From positions 1-37,962 of the forward strand of contig JAHAZN010000027.1 of assembly GCA_018385335.1 (NCBI GenBank): 37,962 nucleotides of DNA, written 5' to 3'. A program made the translations under genes and the position numbers. Positions 28,501-36,066 of this stretch are shown one piece after another. Position 1 is the stretch's first letter, and each line of letters begins with the position of its first letter. Under the pieces are notes generated by a model, which worked only from the letters and a program-made list of their open reading frames with translations, was not told the DNA's origin and did no database searches. The DNA is from Prevotella sp. GTDB lineage: Bacteria; Bacteroidota; Bacteroidia; Bacteroidales; Bacteroidaceae.

Positions 28501-29180
28501 CACTCGACGAACCTCTACCAATCAACACCTCTAAGGAACTGAAGGTAGCTATCTATGTGGAGCACAACGCTGCCACCGTTCCACTCGGCTATGACGCTGG
28601 TCCTGCAAAGAGTGGCTATGGCGATCTCTATTCCACCGACGGTAATACATGGACTACCCTCGGTTCTTCGGATACCAGCATCGATGGCAACTGGAACATC
28701 TCCATCGGTCTCAGTCCTTACGGAGCCACTGCTGTGGCCTCTGTCGAGGAGATGCCCCTGCAGAACGTCCTCCTGGGCTATAATGTATATAGGAATAAGG
28801 AGCTGTTGAACGACGACCTCGTTCCCACCACCAGCTATCTCGACAGCAAACCCTATACGGGTCGCTATCTCGAATATCAGGTGGCAGCCGTTTACAGTCT
28901 GTCTGGTGAGTCGTTCTCAGAGAAAGTCACCGTGGTGGGCAGTGGTATGGATGAGGTGACGGTGAAGGATGGTCTGCGTGTCAGTCTTATCGATGGTCGC
29001 CTCCGCATCATCGGTGCCTCTGCAGGTACCCCCATCCTACTCTATACCATGGCAGGAGAGCTGATCATCAGTCACATCGCTGCCGACAGTTATGCGACGG
29101 TCCTTCCCGCCGCTCCTCTCCTCACGGGAACATATCTGTTGAGCATAGGCAGAGAGACAATCAAACTGCAGGTGAGATAA
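22533..29180 (+). CDS. Giant (2,215 aa) secreted multi-module adhesin with T9SS-type tail
   Basis: A signal peptide (to about Ala21) is followed by many modules. Anchor-J-like domains lie at about 90-275 ('FEDFESHPNF', 'NDYLISPHL'), 356-512 and 1670-1813. Fibronectin-like units carrying the repeated 'YxVYRNGxxxND' pattern start near 290, 990, 1243, 1576, 1816 and 2080. A regulatory-like domain (about 518-590) and a BACON/anchor-D-like strand region (about 600-640) precede a propeller-like segment (656-890), and a second one lies at 1356-1573. A ~155-residue module ending in 'DGNFNIRVNL' or 'DGNWNISIGL' appears twice (about 1081-1236 and 1906-2063). The tail (about 2143-2215, 'ILLYTMAGELI', 'LLTGTYLLSIGRETIKLQVR') is T9SS-like. 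No protease motif was found. It lies 53 bases after the M6 protease gene and probably shares its transcript; surface binding is the likely role. Confidence 0.88.
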   Translation: MTNIAKLTAGALLLVTGFAWATSQTLRTEKKMEKVKPVVGFSAKVQRATSQVPQLLVDGSEDGVPYGLQLQSVNDRKVKLSWLSPEPLDGYFEDFESHPNFEINSPGSIGWSYVDGDNRVNYVWQACTFPNMGEKMAFIVMNPSQTTPATDGNPDFTPYSGEKMLVDFAAVDGQNNDYLISPHLSFDTDFRISFRARSYKVSTSFPMERIRVGYSIRTMKPSDFVFVNEGDYIELPAEWTLVEYTIPKEAKYVTINSVSNDAFMLMIDDIFIGTNKVRPGIGPRRLPSSPALVGFNVYRNGTKVNDAPVDEIRFVDEVDDYGTYDYTVTALYADGTESAASTPLTVEVPDIRLLPFEDDFDDWTLHEDKWTVVAEDGNESKWKIDYYTYGLTDPSASFGWSAITDYDQSLMSRELHTLDRASTYVRFNLRLQHEKFVNLDNLALQVSCDNGNTWKTVTTFDNIEGEFNWRTHQFSLAKYLTNDFFRIRFRAYGDNAYYIDYWYVDDVKVWNPVWLQASLGVATAEGPVAEAAVTLVGDHGGVYELLTDADGKVNIDKIEKGTYEVTVNKTGCNEYHGSWTLDERNEHLNIHLTRPVLHLSSDEHLRLQMAAEDKGDAAFLLTNEGDGPLSWTLERQLTKGTGDDAVRWKECRTWTTSGDLQTSIAFDGEYYYTTSSVRLGEFWKYTRQGKLVEHFSIPEMYYKLYDLTYDGRYFYGSDYKNRLFQLDFENRKVVSVITISELPSLEITHCSYDPDRDAFWVGGMSTIALVRRDGSLVSLLTQFSTTESIAVFGSAYDNVSPGGPYLWLADETAADNYSLDCVQLRQYNLNTRKLTDVKHVVKDVPGYVVGNPSMGRNYICGLHTTTALTDGRLTLIGVLQQSPSLIFEYTLDVVDDWLRYSPKHGVLQPGEQQVFKYTLDALKLKSGDVVTATSRLLTIPELEEKRISFTLDAHTLPLAPRPQQLTAAADSAAVRLQWLPGEGDQTPTGYTLFRNGQQINDTPITATTYTDRPLVYGNYIYKVRADYADGKKSALSDSAEVFVKRGAPYYPPLSLKAEVEKNQLIHLSWRSPLSLSAQNDTMSWATGEHVDQLGVYESSYFYAASVWEPEDLVQYRNKTIKSVSVQLVNPCTYLALLIIKDGTTIYKKAYKGEMRYNGSFTEVALNAPLTIDPASTYYFAFQIMHDAGVQPLSIDGNKAVDGKGNMLSEDGKNWFSALNSGIDGNFNIRVNLVPNEQDKEQQPVGYDIYRDGQLLTPQPVDALSYTDGSAIAGTHHYQLVSRYADGGFSAYSERATANIISIDGRFAPAAMSGDVEINRHVSLRWDYPLAAPMSFNSDLVSRPVTVSDNCPEMVSHFHGTGSEMAIASDGRAIYTSVYGKNGRVNKYSLRGELLDHFTLSGLESIRNIAYDGEYFYVADNQTNIKRVDMEQHKVLETIDISEYARHLAYVPELNNGRGGFEVGDWETSIFVSKDGSKLASGPALLGAAGTACHNGLLYAFEQGHTQNAFTVGVYDMTTFERVDSINLEDYVELTAIEQASAGGMSVITTAEGLQLLALALQRADGHSTFVFLQLEGVKGVSGYNIYRNGERQNETLLTHRFFAQDIVSPGTYDYTVETVYVDDLCSSPSSNPVRIEIVSPDEALPPVELKAVQASYGYNVNLSFADPSRYEGASLAVDAEDMQAGRPVTVEGWVNVDNRWTATDERAYDGKQSMSAVEGNEAFLVLPAADMTCLQLVLSTLSDSEGKSGVEVLYSTTDEQQANFIALTKIEAVERWKEQTVTLPAGVRYVALRKQATQKTIFVDALRLFTEAPQSKVYAYDVWRDGKQLNDEPVREVSFTDKNLLPGNYTYQVRLTTMRSAVSELSAPVEIALNYDNKRLPPTGLTAALLTDNTVSLSWQQPAIGEPVWLRWHDGNCHDAAGLPNGGSFFAAVRWSASDLKDYSQLALTDVEVFVNQVPDALYLLVYEANNLVRQQFVPRIEQRSFNTITLDEPLPINTSKELKVAIYVEHNAATVPLGYDAGPAKSGYGDLYSTDGNTWTTLGSSDTSIDGNWNISIGLSPYGATAVASVEEMPLQNVLLGYNVYRNKELLNDDLVPTTSYLDSKPYTGRYLEYQVAAVYSLSGESFSEKVTVVGSGMDEVTVKDGLRVSLIDGRLRIIGASAGTPILLYTMAGELIISHIAADSYATVLPAAPLLTGTYLLSIGRETIKLQVR

Positions 29181-29187
29181 TCACTGC

Positions 29188-29910
29188 TCAGAACAACGTA
29201 TTCAGCACCTCCTTTGTCTTCAGTTCCGGGAAGGCAGGGAGGTGCAGTTTGTAATAAAGGATAAGGAAGTCGGCTAACTCGTTGCGCTGTTGTCTCGACA
29301 TCTTAAAGAGATGCATGTTGACAAAGTCCATGCGCATGAGCGTATTGATGATGGCAGCACCCTCAGTAGCCACCACATCATGGTGAAGCGGCATCACCTC
29401 GGTGAAACATCCTGCGCGCAGGTCAAACACCGCCTGCGGGGTGTAGCCGCTGAGATTGGGATGGAAGCCCAGAAACTTAGCCACATGCATCATCAGCACC
29501 AAATGGAAGTTGGCATAATGCTCCCTCGCCGTGTCCAACCAGATGAGGCTCCCCTCAAGGTAGTCGTAGAGCGCCTCATTGCGCTGTTCTCCCTTGAGTG
29601 AGGCAGCGAGAAACTCCGCGATGAAGAAGGTGATGGCTAATTTTGAAGCATCGAATGGTAGATGGGCATAAGGCCATGCGAGTCTCACCTCCTTCAGTCG
29701 GTGGAGCTGAACCGATGGTTTCACATCGCCGGTCACCTCCAGCAGCGATAAAGGTTGAAAAAACTGCTTTTTCATCTTCCCTTTCGCCGACTGCGCCACC
29801 GACACGGCAAAGGAGAGTCTGCCCTGTTCCTTGGTAAAAAGGTCAACAATCAATCGATTGTCACCATATTTCACCGTGCGCAATACGATGGCTTTAGTCT
29901 TGATGAGCAT
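29188..29910 (-). CDS. recO: DNA repair protein RecO
   Basis: The 240-residue protein begins 'MLIKTKAIVLRTVKYGDN' and 'FTKEQGRLSFAV', the N-terminal OB-fold of RecO, followed by the helical domain ('FFIAEFLAASLKGEQRNEALYDYLEGSL', split here only by description) and 'FDLRAGCF'. RecO anneals single strands and loads RecA with RecR in the RecF pathway. Length is normal for Bacteroidetes. It converges on the giant adhesin gene with only 7 bases between stops, and no separate terminator is seen. A candidate -7 box (TAACTTTG on the minus strand, 29954-29947) lies 37 bases upstream. Confidence 0.93.
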   Translation of the reverse strand: MLIKTKAIVLRTVKYGDNRLIVDLFTKEQGRLSFAVSVAQSAKGKMKKQFFQPLSLLEVTGDVKPSVQLHRLKEVRLAWPYAHLPFDASKLAITFFIAEFLAASLKGEQRNEALYDYLEGSLIWLDTAREHYANFHLVLMMHVAKFLGFHPNLSGYTPQAVFDLRAGCFTEVMPLHHDVVATEGAAIINTLMRMDFVNMHLFKMSRQQRNELADFLILYYKLHLPAFPELKTKEVLNTLF

Positions 29911-30005
29911 ACATGGAAAAAGGCATCAGTAAGCACCTTTTCATGGCAAAGTTAAGTCATATTTCCCGAAAAACGCTAAAAATCAAGCATTTTTTTGATA
30001 AAAGT

Positions 30006-30036
30006 TTTGGAGTATCAGAATAAATGCGTACCTTTG
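30006..30036 (+). promoter_or_regulatory. Promoter of the tRNA-Glu/rpsT unit
   Basis: TTTG at 30006-30009 and TACCTTTG at 30029-30036, 19 bases apart, match the Bacteroidetes consensus well. Transcription would start near 30042, about 15 bases before the tRNA. Confidence 0.85.
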
Positions 30037-30056
30037 CATCCGCAAAACTCGGCAAT

Positions 30057-30128
30057 GGTCCCTTCGTCTATCGGCTAGGACGAGAGATTTTCATTCTCTA
30101 AAGAGGAGTTCGACTCTCCTAGGGACTA
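30057..30128 (+). tRNA. tRNA-Glu (anticodon TTC)
   Basis: A complete cloverleaf can be drawn: acceptor stem GGTCCCT/AGGGACT (closing with a G-T pair), an anticodon stem AGAGA/TCTCT with loop TTTTCAT giving anticodon TTC, and a T stem AGGAG/CTCCT with loop TTCGACT. The discriminator is A at 30128. CCA is not encoded. It lies 26 bases before rpsT and is probably cut from a common transcript. Confidence 0.96.
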
Positions 30129-30154
30129 CAAGAATATAAAGAAATTAAAGCAAG

Positions 30155-30409
30155 ATGGCAAATCACAAATCATCAATTAAGAGAATCCGTCAGACAAAGA
30201 CGAGAACGCTCCATAACAAGTATTACGCTAAGACAATGCGTAACGCTGTGCGCAAGTTGCGTGCTATGACAAACAAGGAAGAGGCATTGAAGATGTATCC
30301 TAGTGTTCAGAAAATGTTGGATAAGTTGGCCAAGGTGCACATTATCCACAAGAACAAGGCAGCTAACATCAAGTCAGGTGTGGCTGTTTACATCAACAAG
30401 CTGGCCTAA
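30155..30409 (+). CDS. rpsT: 30S ribosomal protein S20
   Basis: The 84-residue, Lys/Arg-rich protein begins '[20 protein letters not shown]' and ends in '[20 protein letters not shown]', the usual S20 layout of three helices with a basic N-terminus and the 'HKNKAAxxKS' segment. S20 binds 16S rRNA early in small-subunit assembly. It follows tRNA-Glu and is closed by a GC-rich terminator. Confidence 0.98.
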   Translation: MANHKSSIKRIRQTKTRTLHNKYYAKTMRNAVRKLRAMTNKEEALKMYPSVQKMLDKLAKVHIIHKNKAANIKSGVAVYINKLA

Positions 30410-30430
30410 TACGGTTAAAAAATATAATGT

Positions 30431-30476
30431 GCGGCCGAACTCCTTCTATGGGGTTCGGCCGCATTGTCTTGTTTTT
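30431..30476 (+). terminator. Terminator after rpsT
   Basis: GCGGCCGAAC (30431-30440) pairs with GTTCGGCCGC (30453-30462) around a 12-base loop, followed by a T-rich run ending in TTTTT (30472-30476). Confidence 0.9.
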
Positions 30477-30515
30477 AACCCAAATTGGTCATTAGCGTTA
30501 TGGCCGATTTGGGTT
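30477..30515. repeat. Second perfect hairpin, unexplained
   Basis: AACCCAAATTGGTCAT (30477-30492) pairs along all 16 positions with ATGGCCGATTTGGGTT (30500-30515), two pairs being G-T, around a 7-base loop. No T-run follows, so it is not an ordinary terminator. It sits directly after the rpsT terminator, in the 332-base gap before gyrB, and may be an intergenic palindromic repeat unit. Confidence 0.7.
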
Positions 30516-30571
30516 GAAAGCTATTTCCTGGTGATATGACATCTTTTTTTGAATCCTTACTCCCTTTTTCT

Positions 30572-30612
30572 CGATTAAAATTCTTTTAATCGTTACTTTT
30601 TTACTATCTTTG
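30572..30612 (+). promoter_or_regulatory. gyrB promoter with an inverted repeat over the -33 position
   Basis: TATCTTTG at 30605-30612 is a good -7 box. Where the -33 element would lie there is instead a perfect inverted repeat, CGATTAAAA-TTC-TTTTAATCG (30572-30592). Transcription would start near 30618, leaving a leader of about 120 bases that includes an adjacent 15-base direct repeat (30706-30720 and 30721-30735, 13 of 15 identical). Confidence 0.65.
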
Positions 30613-30717
30613 CAACCTATAGGTGGAGAATGCTGTTCCCCCTTGAAAACAGTTCACTTAATGTTTTCATAACGACAGCAAATCGACTTAAACAGTACTA
30701 AAGCTAAAGTTCTATAA

Positions 30718-32715
<1,998 letters not shown>

Positions 32716-32739
32716 GGCATCACTGATAATAGTTTGCTG

Positions 32740-32797
32740 AGAGAAAGGCAAAAACACTGGTAATCAAGAGGTTGATGAGGTGTTTTTGCCTTTCTCT
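32740..32797. terminator. Bidirectional terminator between gyrB and the convergent gene
   Basis: AGAGAAAGGCAAAAACAC (32740-32757) pairs perfectly with GTGTTTTTGCCTTTCTCT (32780-32797), an 18-bp stem with a 22-base loop. A- and T-rich blocks in both arms suit both converging transcripts. Nothing else is seen up to the next stop codon at 32875. Confidence 0.8.
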
Positions 32798-32874
32798 TGT
32801 TTCATCACTTTTATTCGCCATCATATAGTGCAGAATGAAAATCAGCGAGTTACGTGAAATAATTGGGTGGTTTT

Positions 32875-33636
32875 TCACAGCAGTTGGAACTTCAGGCCTA
32901 AGGAGAGACTGATGATATCCCATAGCGTCACTTCGCTGTCCATCACCATCGAGCGGATATAGAGGTCGCAGGTACTCACCTCATAGAAAGCTGTGATACC
33001 CTTGACAAACTTCCTTCTGTTGTGAGGCACATACACCCCCAGCCGCTGTCCGACAAAGATGTTGGCCCTCACCTTCGTTGAGAGCGCCTCATAGTATTTG
33101 TCGGGATAGCGGTTGGGTTGTCTTCCCCAGAACTCATGTCCATAGACCGTATTGAGATAGATACCGCAGCTCAGAGGTTCGAAGTTGAACCCATAGCGCA
33201 GATAGATATTCCATGGGATGAACGTCTGTTTCAGCGTCATCGTTATCTTCGTTCTACTGCTTTGATACTTGGGTAGAAACCCTATGAGCAGGTCCGTCTC
33301 CCATTGTCGGTGTCGTCCATAGTCCCATCCCACACCCATGGAGAGCACTCCCATGTTACCTGCATATTGGATGATATGTTGAGTGGGGATAAGGGCAGCC
33401 CAGTGCTTACGGAAACGGTGGATGCGACGGTCGTAGCGTGAAACGTAGTTGCTGTCCTCGACAAACACCGTGGTAGTGGTGAGGTTGTTACGGTCGAAAT
33501 AATTCAGTGAGTCCCTGATAGCCAGCGAGTCGGCATCATTTCCCCTTATCGTCAGGAGAGGAAGGATAAGCAGTGTGAGCGTCACCAGCCATGGGCGACA
33601 CCAGCAATGGCAGAGGTCAGAAGTGTATGAGTTCAT
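32875..33636 (-). CDS. Probable outer-membrane beta-barrel protein, unknown function
   Basis: I start at the ATG at 33636, which gives a hydrophobic signal-like segment ('WLVTLTLLILPLLTIRG') and overlaps the end of the upstream phosphoesterase gene by 20 bases; the frame is open further upstream but inside that gene. The 253-residue product has alternating strands rich in Tyr, Trp and Arg ('GVLSMGVGWDYGRHRQWE', 'WNIYLRYGFNFEPLSCGIYL', 'GHEFWGRQPNRYPDKYYEAL') and ends 'LSLGLKFQLL', consistent with a small outer-membrane barrel. I do not recognise a named family. It is translationally coupled to a lipoprotein phosphoesterase, which suggests a joint envelope role. Confidence 0.72.
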   Translation of the reverse strand: MNSYTSDLCHCWCRPWLVTLTLLILPLLTIRGNDADSLAIRDSLNYFDRNNLTTTTVFVEDSNYVSRYDRRIHRFRKHWAALIPTQHIIQYAGNMGVLSMGVGWDYGRHRQWETDLLIGFLPKYQSSRTKITMTLKQTFIPWNIYLRYGFNFEPLSCGIYLNTVYGHEFWGRQPNRYPDKYYEALSTKVRANIFVGQRLGVYVPHNRRKFVKGITAFYEVSTCDLYIRSMVMDSEVTLWDIISLSLGLKFQLL

Positions 33637-34417
33637 AGGCGTAGTAGGTGGGAGTGATGGTGAAGAGAAGATAAGAGCCGTGGGCGACGGAATCTGCCAT
33701 ATAGTAGATGATACCATTGTTATAGATGTCGTTTATCTCGAAGCTGTGCCCGTGTCCGCAGGCAGCGAAATGCAGGTTCTTGAATAGCGTCATATAGTGG
33801 TTGAATGCCTTTGCCACATTGTTGTTAAACTGGTCGCTGTAGGGGCAGGCATGCATACACACTACCGTAGCATCAAAATCATCGTTGTGTGCCGTTATCT
33901 CCTCCTCCATGAAGTCGAAATTGGGCACCGCAGCAATGTAGTCATATTCCGTGGCGTTGGTGTTGAGGCAGATAAACTTCACCCTACCGGCAATAAAGGA
34001 GAAGTCCATACCTCCGAACATCACATCAAACACCTCGTCGCCCGTACCGAGATAGTCGTGGTTGCCTATCATCGCTATATAAGGTACGCGCAGGTCTTGC
34101 AGCAAGTCGCGCGTGCGTTCATATTCCCTTGTCGTACCGCAGTCGGTAAGATCGCCGAGATGCACTACAAAGTCCACCTTCTCCTGTTTGTTCACACTGC
34201 TGACAGCCCTCTTCAGGTCACTGAACCATCCGTGCGAGTCGCTGATAAAGGCCACGCGGATAGTATCCTTGTCGCGACAGTTTTTCTCTATGCGTCCGAT
34301 GTTCTGTCTGTTGATGTTTTTGGCGCCTGTGAAGCGAGCATCATAGGGATGATATTCAAACAGGTGTTGACAGCCACTGAGTAGCAGTACGCCGATAATG
34401 AGTAAGAGTTGTTTCAT
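33617..34417 (-). CDS. Lipoprotein calcineurin-like metallophosphoesterase
   Basis: Starting at 34417 gives a lipoprotein signal 'MKQLLLIIGVLLLSGC' with Cys16 lipidated; an upstream in-frame ATG at 34444 would add nine polar residues and lies on a -7 box. The 266-residue protein has the full metal-binding set of calcineurin-like phosphoesterases: Asp60/His62 ('ISDSHG'), Asp89 ('HLGDLTD'), Asn119-His120-Asp121 ('IGNHD'), His189 ('CMHACPYSD') and His222/His224 ('CGHGHSF'). It should hydrolyse phosphomono- or diesters in the periplasm or at the outer membrane; the substrate is unknown. The downstream barrel-like gene overlaps its end by 20 bases. Confidence 0.9.
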   Translation of the reverse strand: MKQLLLIIGVLLLSGCQHLFEYHPYDARFTGAKNINRQNIGRIEKNCRDKDTIRVAFISDSHGWFSDLKRAVSSVNKQEKVDFVVHLGDLTDCGTTREYERTRDLLQDLRVPYIAMIGNHDYLGTGDEVFDVMFGGMDFSFIAGRVKFICLNTNATEYDYIAAVPNFDFMEEEITAHNDDFDATVVCMHACPYSDQFNNNVAKAFNHYMTLFKNLHFAACGHGHSFEINDIYNNGIIYYMADSVAHGSYLLFTITPTYYAYELIHF

Positions 34418-34441
34418 GTCTTGCCTTTGCTTTGCTGAAGA

Positions 34442-34497
34442 CAAAAGTATAAAAAAAAAATGAGATTGGGGTATTTTCTTTTTTTTTAGTACTTTTG
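34442..34497. promoter_or_regulatory. Divergent promoter region between phosphoesterase and AraC-type genes
   Basis: TACTTTTG occurs on the minus strand (34449-34442) and again on the plus strand (34490-34497), with 40 AT-rich bases between them, forming two back-to-back -7 boxes. The plus-strand box has TTGG at 34466-34469 at a fitting 20-base distance; the minus-strand one lacks an obvious -33 element. The arrangement would let the AraC-type regulator control both directions. Confidence 0.6.
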
Positions 34498-34527
34498 CAT
34501 CGATGAAATCATGCTAAAAAGGCTAAA

Positions 34528-35415
34528 ATGAACAATATGGTGAACAATCAGACTACCCTCTCCAGCTTCGAACGACTCAAGCAATGGCCCGGTGCCCGCT
34601 ATCTTGACAACGACTTCCTCCTTGTCGAGAGTCCAGGCAAGGCCCCCTTCCCCCATAATGCGCGTGAGATGACGTTTATCCTCGTGGCCTTGTGTACGGG
34701 CGGTGAAGCCTCTTACACCATCGACACCCAGGAGTATAGGGTGAAGGCTGGCGAGGCAGTGATTATCGGCGATGGCCATCTCGTCGATCATTTCGCCCCC
34801 GTAGGCGACCTTGATGGGATGTGTATGGTGTTGTCTTCTGAGTTTTTTAGTGAGATTATCTGTAATGTGAGCGATTTCTCCGAACTTCTTCTCTTCTCTC
34901 GTCTTCATCCTGTGGTGAGCCCAAGCAAGCGAGAGGTAGAGGTGTTCAAGAGCTATTTCCATCTCCTAAGTGAGAAGCTCGATGATGTGCATAACCATTA
35001 CCGTCGTGATGTGGTGCGTACCCTCATCCTTGCTCTGTTCTATGATATGGGCAGTGTGATATATAAGTCAGTGGAGCAGCAGGGTATGCGCCGCCCCCGC
35101 AGTCAACAGATTTTCACCGAATTCATCCGTTTGGTTGAGGCCCATCATCGCCATGAGCGCAAGGTGAGCTGGTATGCCCATCAGCTCTGTCTCTCCCCCA
35201 AATATCTATCGGAGACAGTGAAGAGTGTAAGTAAGCAGTCGCCCAACGAATGGATAGAGCGTTATGTGGTGCTCACCATTCGTCTTATGTTGCTTCGCAC
35301 CGATAAGAGCATCAAGGAGATTGCCGATGAACTGATGTTTCCCAACCAGTCTTTCCTTGGTCGTTATTTTCGCACGCATACGGGAATGTCTCCCTCTAAG
35401 TTCCGCAATAGCTGA
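34528..35415 (+). CDS. AraC-family transcriptional regulator
   Basis: The 295-residue protein has an N-terminal cupin-like sensor domain ('EYRVKAGEAVIIGDGHLVD', about residues 68-87) and a C-terminal AraC/XylS DNA-binding domain of two helix-turn-helix units: 'LSPKYLSETVKSVSKQSP' and then 'SIKEIADELMFPNQSFLGRY' with 'FRTHTGMSPSKFR'. Of two nearby ATGs (34528 and 34537) the first is used. It is divergent from the phosphoesterase/barrel pair and convergent, 10 bases apart, with the DUF3109-like gene. Local control of the divergent pair is inferred. The ligand is unknown. Confidence 0.92.
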   Translation: MNNMVNNQTTLSSFERLKQWPGARYLDNDFLLVESPGKAPFPHNAREMTFILVALCTGGEASYTIDTQEYRVKAGEAVIIGDGHLVDHFAPVGDLDGMCMVLSSEFFSEIICNVSDFSELLLFSRLHPVVSPSKREVEVFKSYFHLLSEKLDDVHNHYRRDVVRTLILALFYDMGSVIYKSVEQQGMRRPRSQQIFTEFIRLVEAHHRHERKVSWYAHQLCLSPKYLSETVKSVSKQSPNEWIERYVVLTIRLMLLRTDKSIKEIADELMFPNQSFLGRYFRTHTGMSPSKFRNS

Positions 35416-35425
35416 TGAGCTGTTG

Positions 35426-36025
35426 TCAATCCTCCTTATCCATGGAGAGATAGACCTCAGCAGCCTCTTCCAGTTCATGGTACCATGCTTCACCAAACTT
35501 TCTGACGAGTGGTTCACGCAGGAACTTGTAGATAGGCAGTTGTAGTTCATCTCCCTTCTTCACCGCCTCACGGCACACCTCCCATCTGTGGTAGTTGAGT
35601 GCCACCAATCCGTTGCTCAGCGTCTTGCATCGGATAGGGTAGAGGGCGCAGCTGATAGGTTTACAGAATGTTGTCAGTCCTTGGCGGTAAGCTTTTTCGA
35701 GGGCACAGAAACAGCAGTCGTTCTCATGACAGGTGAACACACAGTCTTTTCCTCCCACTATGCTCGTGACCAGGTCGCCCTCCTCATCGGTATATGCCAC
35801 CCCCTGTCGGTCTATCACCGCCTGTGCTGAGGCCGACAGTTCATCCCACACCTTTTCTGTTGCCTCTTCTATGGCCTCCACCTCATCGAGCGTCACGGGA
35901 GCTCCCGCATCGCCCTCCACGCAGCAGGACCCTTTACATGCTTCTAAGTCGCAACAGAAATGTTCGGTGATGATATCGGGCGTGAGTAGCACGTCGCCCA
36001 CTTGTAGGATAGGATAATGTTTCAT
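35426..36025 (-). CDS. Cysteine-rich DUF3109-family protein
   Basis: The 199-residue protein carries clustered cysteines: 24, 25, 30, 34 and 35 ('FCCDLEACKGSCC'), 95, 99, 104, 105 and 107 ('CVFTCHENDCCFC'), 121, 126 and 133 ('CKPISCALYPIRC'), and Cys151 ('HRWEVC'). This matches, from memory, DUF3109, a Bacteroidetes family related to the YkgJ-type putative metal-binding proteins; an iron-sulfur or zinc site is inferred. No signal peptide, so cytoplasmic. It lies 41 bases downstream of the start-to-stop gap after the glycosidase-like gene, in the same direction, and may be cotranscribed with it, although the functions look unrelated. Confidence 0.85.
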   Translation of the reverse strand: MKHYPILQVGDVLLTPDIITEHFCCDLEACKGSCCVEGDAGAPVTLDEVEAIEEATEKVWDELSASAQAVIDRQGVAYTDEEGDLVTSIVGGKDCVFTCHENDCCFCALEKAYRQGLTTFCKPISCALYPIRCKTLSNGLVALNYHRWEVCREAVKKGDELQLPIYKFLREPLVRKFGEAWYHELEEAAEVYLSMDKED

Positions 36026-36066
36026 TCTATTCGTTTTTCATGATTGTTTTATTATAGTTAATTCCT

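Noticed and set aside
29909..29945. Imperfect hairpin around the recO start codon
   Set aside because: The arms need bulges to pair and the A/T runs make this easy by chance.
33637..33717. Upstream start at 33717 for the barrel-like protein
   Set aside because: It would lie wholly inside the phosphoesterase gene and place 27 residues before the signal-like segment; the ATG at 33636 fits better.
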